NCBI RefSeq assembly: GCF_026624755.1
Contig: NZ_JAPMXC010000001.1
Span: 1,035,219 to 1,099,218 of the forward strand
Length of the DNA stretch: 64,000 nucleotides
Reading direction: 5' to 3'
Source of the DNA: Robbsia betulipollinis
Lineage (GTDB): Bacteria; Pseudomonadota; Gammaproteobacteria; Burkholderiales; Burkholderiaceae
The notes beneath the pieces are model-generated. The model saw only the letters and a program-made list of their open reading frames with translations, was not told where the DNA came from and ran no database searches. Of the stretch, positions 24,619 to 33,969 are shown in pieces (position 1 is the first letter of the stretch; every line of letters starts with the position of its first letter). The position numbers and the translations under genes are program-made.

Positions 24619-25434
24619 ATGACGCCATATATCGTGCTGGCGATATGCGCCTGTTTTTCCGGCGTGACCACCGTGTTGTTCGGATTCGGCGGCGGTTTCG
24701 TCGTGGTGCCGCTTTTGTATCGGTTGCTGCTTGCAGTGGATGGGCCGCACGGGGCGGCGGGTCGGCACGCGATGCAGATCGCGGTGGCCACCTCGACCTG
24801 CGTGATGATCTTCAGCGCGTGGTTCGCCACGTTGCGGCATCGGCGCGCGGGCCATATCGACTGGCGACAGGCGCGGCCGCTGCTGCCCGGCATCGCGTGT
24901 GGCGCGATGGTGGGTGCCGCCGCCGCGGCGGCGGTCAACGGCGCATGGCTGCGGTGGGCATTCGTGCTGTATCTCGGGATCACGATCCTCGACTGCGTGT
25001 GCCGTGCGGGTTTTCTCGCGCGCCCGGCGCCTCGGGCCCGGGCGCCGTCGCGCGCCGAATCGATGCTCTTGGGAGGCGCGGTCGGCGCGGTCGCGGCCTT
25101 TCTGGGAGTGGGCGGCAGCGTGATGACGGTGCCGTTGATGCGTCGGCGTGGCCTGGACATGGTGCGCGCCACGGCGCTGGCGAACCCGTTGTCGTTGCCC
25201 GTGGGAGTGGCCGGCGCGGCCGCCTACGCGGCGCTCGCCTGGCGGGGCGGCCCCGCGCTGGGCGCCTGGCATCTGGGCTACGTCGACCTGCGCGCGCTGG
25301 CCGTGCTGGTGGCCGGGTCGTGGTGCGGGATTCGGTTGGGAAGCCCCTGCATCGGCCGGCTGCCCGACGGCCTCTACGCGAAGGTCTATCTGGGGCTGCT
25401 GGTCGCGGTGTTGCTGGCCATGGCAGTGACATGA
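24619..25434 (+). CDS. TSUP (TauE/SafE) family sulfite/anion exporter
   Basis: A 271-residue membrane protein with about eight helices in two repeats. The motifs GFGGGFVVVPLL and FLGVGGSVMTVPLM are the paired glycine-rich signatures of the TauE/SafE family, which moves sulfonates, sulfite or sulfoacetate. The substrate here is unknown. The start could also be GTG 24580, 13 codons upstream. The AraC gene next to it is the probable regulator. Confidence 0.9.
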   Translation: MTPYIVLAICACFSGVTTVLFGFGGGFVVVPLLYRLLLAVDGPHGAAGRHAMQIAVATSTCVMIFSAWFATLRHRRAGHIDWRQARPLLPGIACGAMVGAAAAAAVNGAWLRWAFVLYLGITILDCVCRAGFLARPAPRARAPSRAESMLLGGAVGAVAAFLGVGGSVMTVPLMRRRGLDMVRATALANPLSLPVGVAGAAAYAALAWRGGPALGAWHLGYVDLRALAVLVAGSWCGIRLGSPCIGRLPDGLYAKVYLGLLVAVLLAMAVT

Positions 25435-25509
25435 TCGGGACGGACCGGCCCGCGTCAAGCTTCGGCGGTTCGGACTATCATGCAGTTTTCCACGCCACGG
25501 AGCCCCGCG

Positions 25510-26973
25510 ATGAGCGACTACGAGACCCCCGTTACCGCCCGCCAACTCGATCAGGCCGCGCTGACGACGTTCGTCGAGCGCAAATGGCACGACGAGATCG
25601 TGCCCGCCCTGACGGATTACATCGCGGTGCCGGCGAAGAGCCCGGCGTTCGATCCCGACTGGGTGAAACACGGGTTTCTCGAACGGGTGGTCACCGATGC
25701 CGCGCAGTGGGCGCAGCGGCAGGCGGTGCGCGGGCTGAAAGTCGAGGTCGTGCGGCTGCCCGGCCGCACGCCGGTCATTTTCTTCGAATCGCCTGCGACG
25801 AAATCGGGCAGTACCGACACCATCCTGCTCTACGGGCATCTGGACAAGCAGCCGGAGTTCGACGGCTGGCGCAGCGACCTCGGACCGTGGACCCCGAAGC
25901 TGGACGACGGCAAGCTCTACGGCCGGGGCGGTGCGGACGACGGTTACGCGATCTATGCCGGGCTGACCGCGCTCGCGGCGCTGGATGCGCAGGGCATCGA
26001 GCGGCCGCGCTGCGTCGGCCTGATCGAAACCTGCGAGGAATCGGGCAGCTACGATCTGTTGCCGTACGTCGATGCGCTGCGCGATCGTCTGGGCAGCGTG
26101 AGCCTGGTCGTGTGCCTGGATTCGGGCGCGGGCAACTACGATCAGCTCTGGCTGACGACGTCGCTGCGCGGGCTGGTGTCGGGCAATCTCGAAGTCCAGG
26201 TGCTGGATGAAGGGATCCATTCGGGCGGCTATGGCGGCATCGCACCGTCGAGCTTCCGGATCATGCGTCAGCTGTTCGACCGGCTGGAGGACGCGGCGAG
26301 CGGTGAATTGCTGCCGGCCGATTTCCACTGCCCGACGCCGGCTAACCGGCTGCGCGAAGCCGAAGCGACCGGACGTATCCTGGGCGACGAGGTGTGGCGC
26401 AACGTGCCGTGGGCCTGCGGCATGGACGGCCGCCTGGCGCTGCCCACCACCACGGATCCGCAGCGCGCGCTGCTCGAATCCACCTGGCTGCCCTCGCTCG
26501 CGGTCACCGGCGCGGCCGGCCTGCCGGCGCTTGAGGATGCCGGCAACGTGCTGCGTCCGCGTACCGCGTTCAAGCTGTCGCTGCGCCTGCCGCCGCTGGT
26601 GGACGCCGCCGAGGCGGTCGAAAAACTCAGGGCGCTGCTCGAGGTCGATCCGCCGTACAACGCCCGCGTGACCTTCAGCCCGGACGCCGGTGCCGCCACC
26701 GGATGGAATGCCCCGGAGCTCTCGCCCTGGCTCGCACGCGCGCTGAACGACGCGTCGCGCGCGCATTACGGCGCGGACGCCGCCTACATGGGGCAGGGCG
26801 GCACGATTCCCTTGATGAAGGTATTGAAGGACGGTTTCCCGAAATCGCAGTTCATGGTGTGCGGCGTGCTGGGTCCGAAATCGAACGCGCACGGCCCCAA
26901 CGAGTTTCTGCATATCGCCTATGCGAAGAAACTGACGGCCACGGTCGCGGAGGTGATCGCCGCGGCGCCGTGA
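25510..26973 (+). CDS. M20 family metallopeptidase (dipeptidase-like)
   Basis: A 487-residue zinc peptidase. Metal ligands and catalytic residues fall in the usual order: YGHLDKQ (His, then catalytic Asp), GRGGADDGYA (bridging Asp), ETCEESGS (catalytic Glu and ligand), VCLDSGAG (Asp) and NAHGPNE (last His). The size and layout match the two-domain carboxypeptidase/carnosinase branch. No signal peptide is seen, so it acts in the cytoplasm, probably on dipeptides or N-blocked amino acids. Confidence 0.93.
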   Translation: MSDYETPVTARQLDQAALTTFVERKWHDEIVPALTDYIAVPAKSPAFDPDWVKHGFLERVVTDAAQWAQRQAVRGLKVEVVRLPGRTPVIFFESPATKSGSTDTILLYGHLDKQPEFDGWRSDLGPWTPKLDDGKLYGRGGADDGYAIYAGLTALAALDAQGIERPRCVGLIETCEESGSYDLLPYVDALRDRLGSVSLVVCLDSGAGNYDQLWLTTSLRGLVSGNLEVQVLDEGIHSGGYGGIAPSSFRIMRQLFDRLEDAASGELLPADFHCPTPANRLREAEATGRILGDEVWRNVPWACGMDGRLALPTTTDPQRALLESTWLPSLAVTGAAGLPALEDAGNVLRPRTAFKLSLRLPPLVDAAEAVEKLRALLEVDPPYNARVTFSPDAGAATGWNAPELSPWLARALNDASRAHYGADAAYMGQGGTIPLMKVLKDGFPKSQFMVCGVLGPKSNAHGPNEFLHIAYAKKLTATVAEVIAAAP

Positions 26974-27165
26974 TCCCGACCCGCGCGCGGTCCGTGGCGT
27001 CGCCGGCTGCGGCCCCGGGTCGCGTGCGGTGGGCGACATTGCGCCGTTTCGGGACAGCGTGGCGGGACGGCGCGATAAGACGGCGCGGCGGGGACGGCTC
27101 GGGTATTCTTATGGCTCGTGTAAGGAAACTTCACCCCTGGCCACCTCGATCTGGAACCGCCTTTC

Positions 27166-28296
27166 ATGCGCCTGTCCACGTTCACTCCGCTTACGCTGAC
27201 CCTGCTGCTGGCGGCGTCGCCCGCCTTCGCCCAAGGCGCGGCCGACAGCGCCGCCGCGCCAGTCGGGCATGCCCGGCTGCACAAGATCGCGTCGTTCAAA
27301 CACCAGGTCACGGGCGTCACGGTGGCCGCCGATGGCCGCATCTTCGTGAACTTCCCCCGCTGGACCGAGGACGCGCCGATATCGGTCGCGCAGCTGGGTG
27401 CGGATGGCGAGGTGCAGCCCTACCCCGACGCGCAGTGGAACAGCTGGCGCAACGCGAAAAAAGACCAGATCTCCCCGGGCGACCACTGGGTGTGCGTGCA
27501 GTCCGTCGTCGCGGACAAGCATGGCGGTCTCTGGGTACTCGATGCCGGCGCGCCGGCGCAGTCTGTCGTCGTCCCCGGCGCGGCCAAGCTGGTGCGCATC
27601 GATCTCGCGACGAACCGCGTGTCGCAGATCATTCCCCTCGACGCGACCATCGCCCTGCAGGGCAGCTATCTGAACGACGTGCGTTTCAGTCCCGACGGGC
27701 ATACCGCGTATATCACCGATTCCGGCGTGCGTGGCGCCCTCGTGATCGTCGATTTGCCAACCGGCAAGGCGCGGCGCGTGCTCGACAACGACCCGAGCAC
27801 GCAGACCGACAAGAGCGTGACCGTGATGCTCGACGATGAGCCGCTGCGCCGTCCCGACGGACGCGGCGTCGAGTTCTCCGCCGACGGCATCGCGTTGAGC
27901 GCCGACGGCGCTTTCCTGTACTGGCAGGCGGTCAAGGGCAGGACGCTGTATCGCATTCCCACCCAGAGCCTGCTGGATACGGCGCTGAGCCCGCAGAAGG
28001 TCGCCGCGAAGGTGGAGGCGGTCGGCGTCGACGGTCCCGCCGACGGGCTCGAATTCGATCGTACGGGACGGCTGTTCATATCCGGCGTCGAGGACCATTC
28101 GATCAAGGTGCGCGAGGGCGCCACCCTGCGCACCCTGCTGCGCGATCCGCACATGCGTTGGCCGGACACTTTCGCGCTCGGCCCGGACGGCACGATGTAC
28201 GTCACCGACTCGCGCATTCCCGACATGAACTGGTTCAAACCGGGCAGCCCCAACGCCTTGCCCACGCGCCTGTACGCGATCGAGCAGAAACCCTGA
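27166..28296 (+). CDS. Major royal jelly/yellow-type secreted protein
   Basis: A 376-residue protein with a signal peptide (cleavage after SPAFA). The six-bladed beta-propeller family of insect yellow and royal jelly proteins is indicated by GRIFVNFPRWTEDAPISVAQL and the YPDAQWNSW motif, plus repeated propeller strands such as FSPDGHTAYITDSG. Bacterial members are periplasmic or secreted proteins of unknown role. It stands alone, upstream of a peptide-binding protein gene. Confidence 0.9.
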   Translation: MRLSTFTPLTLTLLLAASPAFAQGAADSAAAPVGHARLHKIASFKHQVTGVTVAADGRIFVNFPRWTEDAPISVAQLGADGEVQPYPDAQWNSWRNAKKDQISPGDHWVCVQSVVADKHGGLWVLDAGAPAQSVVVPGAAKLVRIDLATNRVSQIIPLDATIALQGSYLNDVRFSPDGHTAYITDSGVRGALVIVDLPTGKARRVLDNDPSTQTDKSVTVMLDDEPLRRPDGRGVEFSADGIALSADGAFLYWQAVKGRTLYRIPTQSLLDTALSPQKVAAKVEAVGVDGPADGLEFDRTGRLFISGVEDHSIKVREGATLRTLLRDPHMRWPDTFALGPDGTMYVTDSRIPDMNWFKPGSPNALPTRLYAIEQKP

Positions 28297-28460
28297 GTCA
28301 CGGATTTTCCCTGGCGCGGTCGCGCCGAAGATCGCTTGCCCAAAAAAATTACGTGCGGCTACACTGATGCCGCACGCCGACGCCGCCAGCGGACCGAACC
28401 GGGTTCCCTGGCGGCGTCGCGCCTTCCCCGGTCCGGACCGGCCGACGGGAAGCATGTCTG

Positions 28461-30107
28461 ATGAAGTATCCAATGAAGTGTCCGATGAAAACAATGAACC
28501 CCATACCGACAATGCTGAAAACCACTCTGAAGGCCGCTTCGCTGGCCTTGCTGGCCGCGGGCGCGATGAGCGCGCACGCGGCGGGTACGCTCGTGTATTG
28601 TTCCGAAGCCAGTCCGGCCGGCTTCGATCCCGCGCAATACACGACGGGCGCCGATTTCACCGCGAATACCTTCACCGTCTACAATCGATTGGTGGAATTC
28701 GAGCGCGGCGGCACGAAAGTCGAGCCGGGTCTGGCCGAATCCTGGGAGGTCTCGCCCGACCAATTGACCTATACGTTTCACCTGCGCCACGGTGTGAAGT
28801 TTCACACCACCACCTATTTCAAGCCGACGCGCGATTTCGACGCGGACGACGTGATTTTCACGTTCGAACGCATGCTCGACCCCAATCAGCCGTTCCAGAA
28901 GGCCAATCCGGTCGCGTTCCCGTATTTCACCGACATGGGTCTCGACAAGCTGATCGCCCGTGTCGAGAAAGTCGACCCCTACACGGTCAGGTTCGTGCTC
29001 AAGGAAGTGAACGCCCCGTTCCTGCAGAATCTGGCGATGGAGTACGCGTCGGTCATGTCGGCCGAATACACCAGCCAGTTGCTGAAGGCGAACCGGCCGG
29101 GCGATCTCAATCAATTCCCGGTGGGCACCGGACCCTTCGTCTTCCGCGGATACACGAAGGATGCGACGATCCGTTTCGACGGCAATTCGCAGTACTGGAA
29201 ACCGGGCGCGGTCAAACTGTCGAAACTGATCTTCGCGATCACGCCGGATGCGGCCGTGCGCGTGCAGAAGCTCAAGCGCAACGAGTGCCAGGTGATGAGC
29301 TATCCCCGTCCGGCCGACGTCCCCGCGCTCAAGGCCGATGCGGGGATCGACATGCCGTCCCAGGCGGGTTTCAACGAAGGCTATCTCGCCTACAACGTCC
29401 TGAAGCCGCATCTCGACAATGTCGACGTGCGCCGCGCGCTCGACATGGCGATCGACAAGAAGGCCATCATCGCATCCGTCTACCAGGGCGCGGGACAGGC
29501 GGTGTCGGCGCCGATGCCGCCCACGCAATGGTCGTACGACAAGAGTATCCGGGGTGCCGCCTACGATCCGGCGAAAGCCAAGGCGCTGCTCGCGAAGGCG
29601 GGCTATCCGAACGGTTTCGATATCGACCTGTGGGCTCTGCCGGTGCAGCGGCCCTACAACCCGAACGGCAAGGTGATGGCCGAGATGATCCAGGCGGACT
29701 GGGCGAAAATCGGCGTGCGCGCCAAACTCGTCACCTACGAATGGGGCGAATACCTGAAACGTGGCCATGCCGGCGAACAGGAAGCGATGCTCATCGGCTG
29801 GACCGGCGACAACGGCGACCCCGACAACTGGATCGGCACGCTGCTGGGCTGCGAGGCGGTGAAGGGCAGCAATTTCTCCAAGTGGTGCTACAAGCCGATG
29901 AACGATCTCGTGCTGCAAGGCCGCACCACGTCCAATATCGGCGAGCGCACCAAGATCTATATGAAGGCGCAGCAGATCTTTGCGGATCAATTGCCGTTCT
30001 CGCCGATCGCGAATTCGACCGTCTATCAGCCCGTGCGCAAGGAAGTCGTCGGTCTGAAGATCGAGCCGCTGGGTTATATACGCTTCGATGGCGTATCGGT
30101 TAAATAG
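28461..30107 (+). CDS. Peptide ABC transporter substrate-binding protein (DppA-like)
   Basis: A family-5 periplasmic binding protein of up to 548 residues. After the signal peptide (AGAMSAHA cleavage) come LVYCSEASPAGFDPAQ and YTFHLRHGVKFH, as in dipeptide-binding DppA. No permease or ATPase genes are nearby, so it must work with a transporter encoded elsewhere. The start is uncertain: tandem ATGs at 28461, 28473, 28485 and 28512 lie in a 12-bp imperfect repeat. GGGAAG before 28461 favours that one, while 28512 gives the most typical signal peptide. Confidence 0.93.
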   Translation: MKYPMKCPMKTMNPIPTMLKTTLKAASLALLAAGAMSAHAAGTLVYCSEASPAGFDPAQYTTGADFTANTFTVYNRLVEFERGGTKVEPGLAESWEVSPDQLTYTFHLRHGVKFHTTTYFKPTRDFDADDVIFTFERMLDPNQPFQKANPVAFPYFTDMGLDKLIARVEKVDPYTVRFVLKEVNAPFLQNLAMEYASVMSAEYTSQLLKANRPGDLNQFPVGTGPFVFRGYTKDATIRFDGNSQYWKPGAVKLSKLIFAITPDAAVRVQKLKRNECQVMSYPRPADVPALKADAGIDMPSQAGFNEGYLAYNVLKPHLDNVDVRRALDMAIDKKAIIASVYQGAGQAVSAPMPPTQWSYDKSIRGAAYDPAKAKALLAKAGYPNGFDIDLWALPVQRPYNPNGKVMAEMIQADWAKIGVRAKLVTYEWGEYLKRGHAGEQEAMLIGWTGDNGDPDNWIGTLLGCEAVKGSNFSKWCYKPMNDLVLQGRTTSNIGERTKIYMKAQQIFADQLPFSPIANSTVYQPVRKEVVGLKIEPLGYIRFDGVSVK

Positions 30108-30153
30108 ACGCCATTCACTCGCGACGAAGCGCCGCCAATGCGCGTCGCGGCGG

Positions 30154-30182
30154 GACAGACGGCTCGAAGCCGGTCGTCTGTC
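30154..30182 (+). terminator. Hairpin after the peptide-binding protein gene
   Basis: GACAGACG and CGTCTGTC form a perfect 8-bp stem around a 13-base loop, 47 bases after the stop, followed by a short T-containing stretch. It is a plausible Rho-independent terminator. Confidence 0.5.
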
Positions 30183-30290
30183 GTTTCTCCCCATTGCGCC
30201 GTATCGAGATCTCTGAAGCGTTTTCGGTTTGATGGTATAAATGCATGATTGTTTATATTTTCCGAAATTGCCGAATTTAAGAGGTGTCGA

Positions 30291-30590
30291 ATGAACGAAT
30301 TGCAAAAACTCCTGAAGCAGAAAGCCGCGCTGGACGATAAGATCGCAGCAACGCGTCAGGCGGAAAAAGCCGAGGTGGTTGCCGATATCCGCACCAAGAT
30401 CGCGATGTTCGCGTTCACGGAACGGGAACTGGGCCTGCACATGAAGGCGCCGCGGGTGGGCGCTCCGCAACGCAAGCCGAGCGCGGCGATGTATCAGCAT
30501 CCGGAAACGGGCGTGACCTGGTCGGGTCGCGGTCGCACGCCGGGCTGGATCATCGGGCAGGAGCGCTCGCGGTTTCTGATCCAGGCGTAA
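30291..30590 (+). CDS. H-NS family nucleoid protein
   Basis: A 99-residue protein with an N-terminal coiled-coil oligomerisation region (MNELQKLLKQKAALDDKIAA) and the C-terminal DNA-binding motif GVTWSGRGRTPGWI. It is a DNA-binding silencer of AT-rich genes. A GAGGTG site precedes ATG 30291, and the leader is AT-rich, as is usual for autoregulated hns genes. Its tail form is typical of Burkholderia relatives. One natural target would be the AT-rich island at 45081-49549, but that is inference. Confidence 0.95.
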   Translation: MNELQKLLKQKAALDDKIAATRQAEKAEVVADIRTKIAMFAFTERELGLHMKAPRVGAPQRKPSAAMYQHPETGVTWSGRGRTPGWIIGQERSRFLIQA

Positions 30591-30642
30591 AGCCGGAGCC
30601 TGGCGTATCCGTCCAGTACGATAAACCGGAGCGCGTCACGCC

Positions 30643-30978
30643 ATGACAGTTCGTCAATTGAAATACCTGATGGTGGGTTCGCTGTTGATTGCCACTGCCT
30701 GCGCGCATGCGCAGACGACCTCGGCGACCTCCGGCACTTCCGCGCTCGATCGTGTGCGCATCGATGTGGCGGCGCCGTCGCAATCGGGATCGACGCCGGG
30801 CGAGGCTGCGCAGGACCCCTTCACCTATTGCTATTTCGCCAATAAAAGTTACTCGATGGGCGCGAAAGTGAACGGCCAGGTGTGCGTCCGGCCGAAGGAC
30901 GAGCCCGGCGTCGTCTCCAGCGCGCCGCCGCCGCTGAAATGGGTATCGGCCGCGCAATTCGCCCACGGTAATTACTGA
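30643..30978 (+). CDS. Small exported protein (DUF1496-like)
   Basis: A 111-residue protein with a signal peptide (cleavage after ACAHA) and two cysteines in YCYFANKSYSMGAKVNGQVC, resembling the short DUF1496 domain. A Ser/Thr-rich linker joins the two. It is probably periplasmic. Role unknown. It follows the H-NS gene by 52 bases in the same direction. Confidence 0.75.
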   Translation: MTVRQLKYLMVGSLLIATACAHAQTTSATSGTSALDRVRIDVAAPSQSGSTPGEAAQDPFTYCYFANKSYSMGAKVNGQVCVRPKDEPGVVSSAPPPLKWVSAAQFAHGNY

Positions 30979-31041
30979 CGCCGCCGATGTTCGACGGCGA
31001 CCCGCGTGACGTCGCGTCGCCACGGCGTGCAAGGATATCCC

Positions 31042-31773
31042 ATGAAAATGCAGGATCTGACGGGTAAGGTCGCGGTCATCACGGGCGCCTCCAGCGGTAT
31101 CGGCGACGCCGCGGCGCGATTGCTGGTCGAAGAGGGCGTGCATGTCGTATTGGCCGCGCGCCGCCGCGACCGGCTCGACGCCCTGGCGGCGGATCTGGGC
31201 AGCGCCGCATCGGTGATCGAGACCGACGTGGCGGACGCCGCGCAGGTCAAGGCGTTGTTTGACGCGGTGCGTGCGCGTTTCGGCGGTCTGGACCTGTTGT
31301 TCAACAACGCCGGTCTGGGCATCAACGCCCGCTTCGAGAACAGCGATCCCGCCGACTGGAAGCAGATGATCGACGCCAATCTCTATGGCGTGCTCCACTG
31401 CACGCAGGCGGCGATTCCCTTGCTGCGGGGCCGGGACGGCGCGATGATCTGCTCGGTGTCGAGCGTGGGCGGCCGGTATGGCGTCGAGAACTGGTCGGTT
31501 TACAGCGCGACGAAGTTCGCGGTGGTGGGATTCCACGATGCGCTGCGCAAGGAGTTGGGACCGGAGCGCATCCGGGTATCGGTGATCGAGCCGGGCGCCG
31601 TCTGGACCGAGTTCGGCGAGAAAGTCAGCGAGGCCATGCGGAGCCGGCGCACGCAACTCGATGCCTTGACCTCGGAGAATGTCGCCCAGGCGCTCGTGTA
31701 TGCCTTCGCGCAACCGGGCAACGTGCAGGTCGAGGAGATCCTGATGCGTCCGGTGCTGCAAACCGCGCCCTGA
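31042..31773 (+). CDS. Short-chain dehydrogenase/reductase
   Basis: A 243-residue classical SDR: cofactor loop TGASSGIG, NNAG at the end of strand 4, active-site Ser in CSVSSVGG and the catalytic pair YSATK. An Arg-rich segment after strand 2 (AARRRDR) suggests NADP(H) preference. Substrate unknown. ATG 31042 is chosen because AAGGA lies just upstream. Confidence 0.92.
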   Translation: MKMQDLTGKVAVITGASSGIGDAAARLLVEEGVHVVLAARRRDRLDALAADLGSAASVIETDVADAAQVKALFDAVRARFGGLDLLFNNAGLGINARFENSDPADWKQMIDANLYGVLHCTQAAIPLLRGRDGAMICSVSSVGGRYGVENWSVYSATKFAVVGFHDALRKELGPERIRVSVIEPGAVWTEFGEKVSEAMRSRRTQLDALTSENVAQALVYAFAQPGNVQVEEILMRPVLQTAP

Positions 31774-31941
31774 GGAGGGCCGGGGGCGGCGGGGCGGTGA
31801 ACGACCGAACGACGTGCCGCGCGTCGGCGCCGCGGCGTCTCGCTCTCCCGTCTTGCCGCCCCGCTTCCTTGCATGCCGTGCCGGTTCCGTTCTGGAGCGA
31901 TTCGTGCTTTACTCCCCGATTTGCGAAAGGGAATCAGACCC

Positions 31942-32841
31942 GTGCGTCTCGACAATGATCAGGAAAGCCAGAACGTAGAGGACCGCCGCGGCGATGGCGG
32001 TGGTGGCGGTGGCGGCTTCGGGTTCGGCGGCCGGTCCATCGGCATCGGCACGGTCGTGGTGGCGCTGGCGGCCTCCTACTTCTTCGGCATCAGCCCGTCG
32101 GTGGTGCTCAATGCCCTGTCAGGCGGCGGCGTGAGCACCCAACAGCGCGAGCAGACGCCGGGCGCGCCATCGCAGAATCACGCCATCGCACAGGACGAGA
32201 AAACCGTGTTCGTGCGCAAGGTGCTGGGCAATACCGAACGGACCTGGCAGGAAGTCTTCCAAACCCAGCTCCAGCGCAACTACACCGACCCGACGCTCGT
32301 GATCTACAGCGGCCAGACGCAGACCGCCTGCGGTACCGGCCAGACCGCGATGGGACCTTTCTATTGCCCGGCGGATCAACGCGTCTATATCGATCTGTCG
32401 TTCTACCAGCAGATGCGCGATCAGTTCGGCGTGGGCGGCGATTTCGCCCAGGCCTATGTGGTCGCCCACGAAGTCGGCCACCACGTGCAGAAGCTGCTCG
32501 GGATCTCCGATCAGGTCGATCGGGCGCGCGCGCGGATGTCGACGGTGCAGGCCAATGCGCTATCGGTGCGGGTCGAACTGCAGGCCGACTGCTTTGCCGG
32601 CGTGTGGGCGGCCGTCGCGCAGCGTGACAACCGGCAACTGATCGAACCGGGCGAGATCCAGCAGGGTCTGCAAACCGCCGCCGCCATCGGCGACGACCGC
32701 CTGCAGCAGGAGAGCGGCGGCCGCGTGATGCCGGATTCCTTCACCCATGGCACCAGCGAGCAACGCCAGCGCTGGCTCAAGCGCGGACTGGATTCGGGGG
32801 ATGTGCGGCAATGCGACACTTTCGCGGCAAGCGCATTGTAG
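31942..32841 (+). CDS. YpfJ-type neutral zinc metallopeptidase
   Basis: A 299-residue membrane-anchored protein. A cytoplasmic start (RLDNDQESQNVEDRRGDGG), a Gly-rich stretch and one helix (IGTVVVALAASYFFGI) precede the peptidase domain, with HEVGHH as the HExxH zinc site and ELQADCFAGVWA as the family's third-ligand region. The start is GTG 31942, after AAAGGGA, which gives the usual family N terminus. The substrate is unknown. Confidence 0.92.
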   Translation: MRLDNDQESQNVEDRRGDGGGGGGGFGFGGRSIGIGTVVVALAASYFFGISPSVVLNALSGGGVSTQQREQTPGAPSQNHAIAQDEKTVFVRKVLGNTERTWQEVFQTQLQRNYTDPTLVIYSGQTQTACGTGQTAMGPFYCPADQRVYIDLSFYQQMRDQFGVGGDFAQAYVVAHEVGHHVQKLLGISDQVDRARARMSTVQANALSVRVELQADCFAGVWAAVAQRDNRQLIEPGEIQQGLQTAAAIGDDRLQQESGGRVMPDSFTHGTSEQRQRWLKRGLDSGDVRQCDTFAASAL

Positions 32842-32919
32842 GGTCGGGAACGGGAAACGGTAGAATGACGACCCGTTCGACGCCGCAGCTTCACCCATTT
32901 CCCTTCGCCTGAGTTCCGA

Positions 32920-33216
32920 ATGTCGAGTACAAACGATCCGTTCTTCAACGCCCTTCACGATATCGAGCGCTATGTCGAGACCGACGCGAAGGCGCTGGAC
33001 GAGCTGCAGAGCTATCGGTCCGGCGTGCAGTTCGCGCTGTTCGCCATCGTCGCATCGATCAAGCTGTCGCCGGGTTTCGATACCGGCGTGCTGCGCCAGT
33101 TCATCCAGACCGCGATCGACAATCCCCCGGCCGAATTCGCCCGCGATCCCGTATTCCAGGAGCCGCTGTCGCTGCTGCTCGATCTGACCGGTCCTGCCGC
33201 CGTCGAAATGTCCTGA
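32920..33216 (+). CDS. Conserved small hypothetical protein
   Basis: A 98-residue acidic protein, mostly helical by composition, with no signal peptide, membrane helix or metal motif. It starts MSSTNDPFFNALHDIERYVE. It lies 78 bases after the metallopeptidase gene in the same direction. I do not recognise a function. Confidence 0.75.
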   Translation: MSSTNDPFFNALHDIERYVETDAKALDELQSYRSGVQFALFAIVASIKLSPGFDTGVLRQFIQTAIDNPPAEFARDPVFQEPLSLLLDLTGPAAVEMS

Positions 33217-33246
33217 CGGCGGCCCGGTACTGCGCGCGACCGCGTA

Positions 33247-33888
33247 TCAGGTCAGCATCGGCGTGAAGTCCGGGTCGCCCTTGCGCATCGCCCGCCGGTA
33301 CGCCTCGCGTTCGCCGATGCGTTGCAGGTAGGCCAGGATGTGGGGATAGGGCGCGAGCGACATCGGCAGGAAGTGCCGCATCGTCGTGAGCGAGAACACG
33401 ATCGCGATATCGGCGGCGGTCAGCGCGTCACCCGCGAAATACGGCACGGCGGCGAGCCGGTTTTCGACGAGGTCGAAGGCATGGTCGAGACGTGCCTTGA
33501 CCCCCGCGAGCACCGGATTGTCCGCCGGCAGGTTCAGGCGACGCAGCGACATATTGCGTCCCATCGCCGGTTGCAGCGTCCCGTTCGCGAAGTGGAACCA
33601 GTACAGATAGTCGGCGAATTCCGGCGCATCGGGTGTGGGCGCCAGGCGGCCCTGGCCGTATTTCGCCAGGATGTATTCGATGATGGCGCCGGATTCGGCC
33701 AGCACCAGCGGTCCGTCCGTGATGATCGGCGCGGTGCCCAGCGGATGCAGCGCCTTGAACTCGGCGGGCGCCAGTATCGTCACCGGGTCCCGTGGATAGC
33801 GCTTGAGTTCGTAGGGAAGGTTCAGTTCTTCGCAAAGCCAGATGATCCGCTCGGATTGCGAGATGCCGAGATGGTGGATGGTCAGCAT
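33247..33888 (-). CDS. Glutathione S-transferase
   Basis: A 213-residue two-domain GST. The thioredoxin-like half (MLTIHHLGISQSERIIWLCEELNLPYEL) has the catalytic-loop Ser, PLGTAPII with the cis-Pro and LAESGAIIEYIL as the glutathione-binding SNAIL-type motif. The helical half ends with LTAADIAIVFSL. It resembles bacterial beta/theta-like detoxification enzymes. Substrate unknown. Confidence 0.92.
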   Translation of the reverse strand: MLTIHHLGISQSERIIWLCEELNLPYELKRYPRDPVTILAPAEFKALHPLGTAPIITDGPLVLAESGAIIEYILAKYGQGRLAPTPDAPEFADYLYWFHFANGTLQPAMGRNMSLRRLNLPADNPVLAGVKARLDHAFDLVENRLAAVPYFAGDALTAADIAIVFSLTTMRHFLPMSLAPYPHILAYLQRIGEREAYRRAMRKGDPDFTPMLT

Positions 33889-33969
33889 GGAAATTCCTCG
33901 AAGGTGCGGCTGTCATGATGAGAGACCGCCCATGGGCGGCCGCATGGTCCATCATGCCGGATTTTTTCG

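Noticed and set aside
23716-27039. Minus-strand open frame of over 1100 codons
   Set aside because: Only its last 272 codons (AraC regulator) are real; the rest lies opposite the TauE/SafE and M20 genes.
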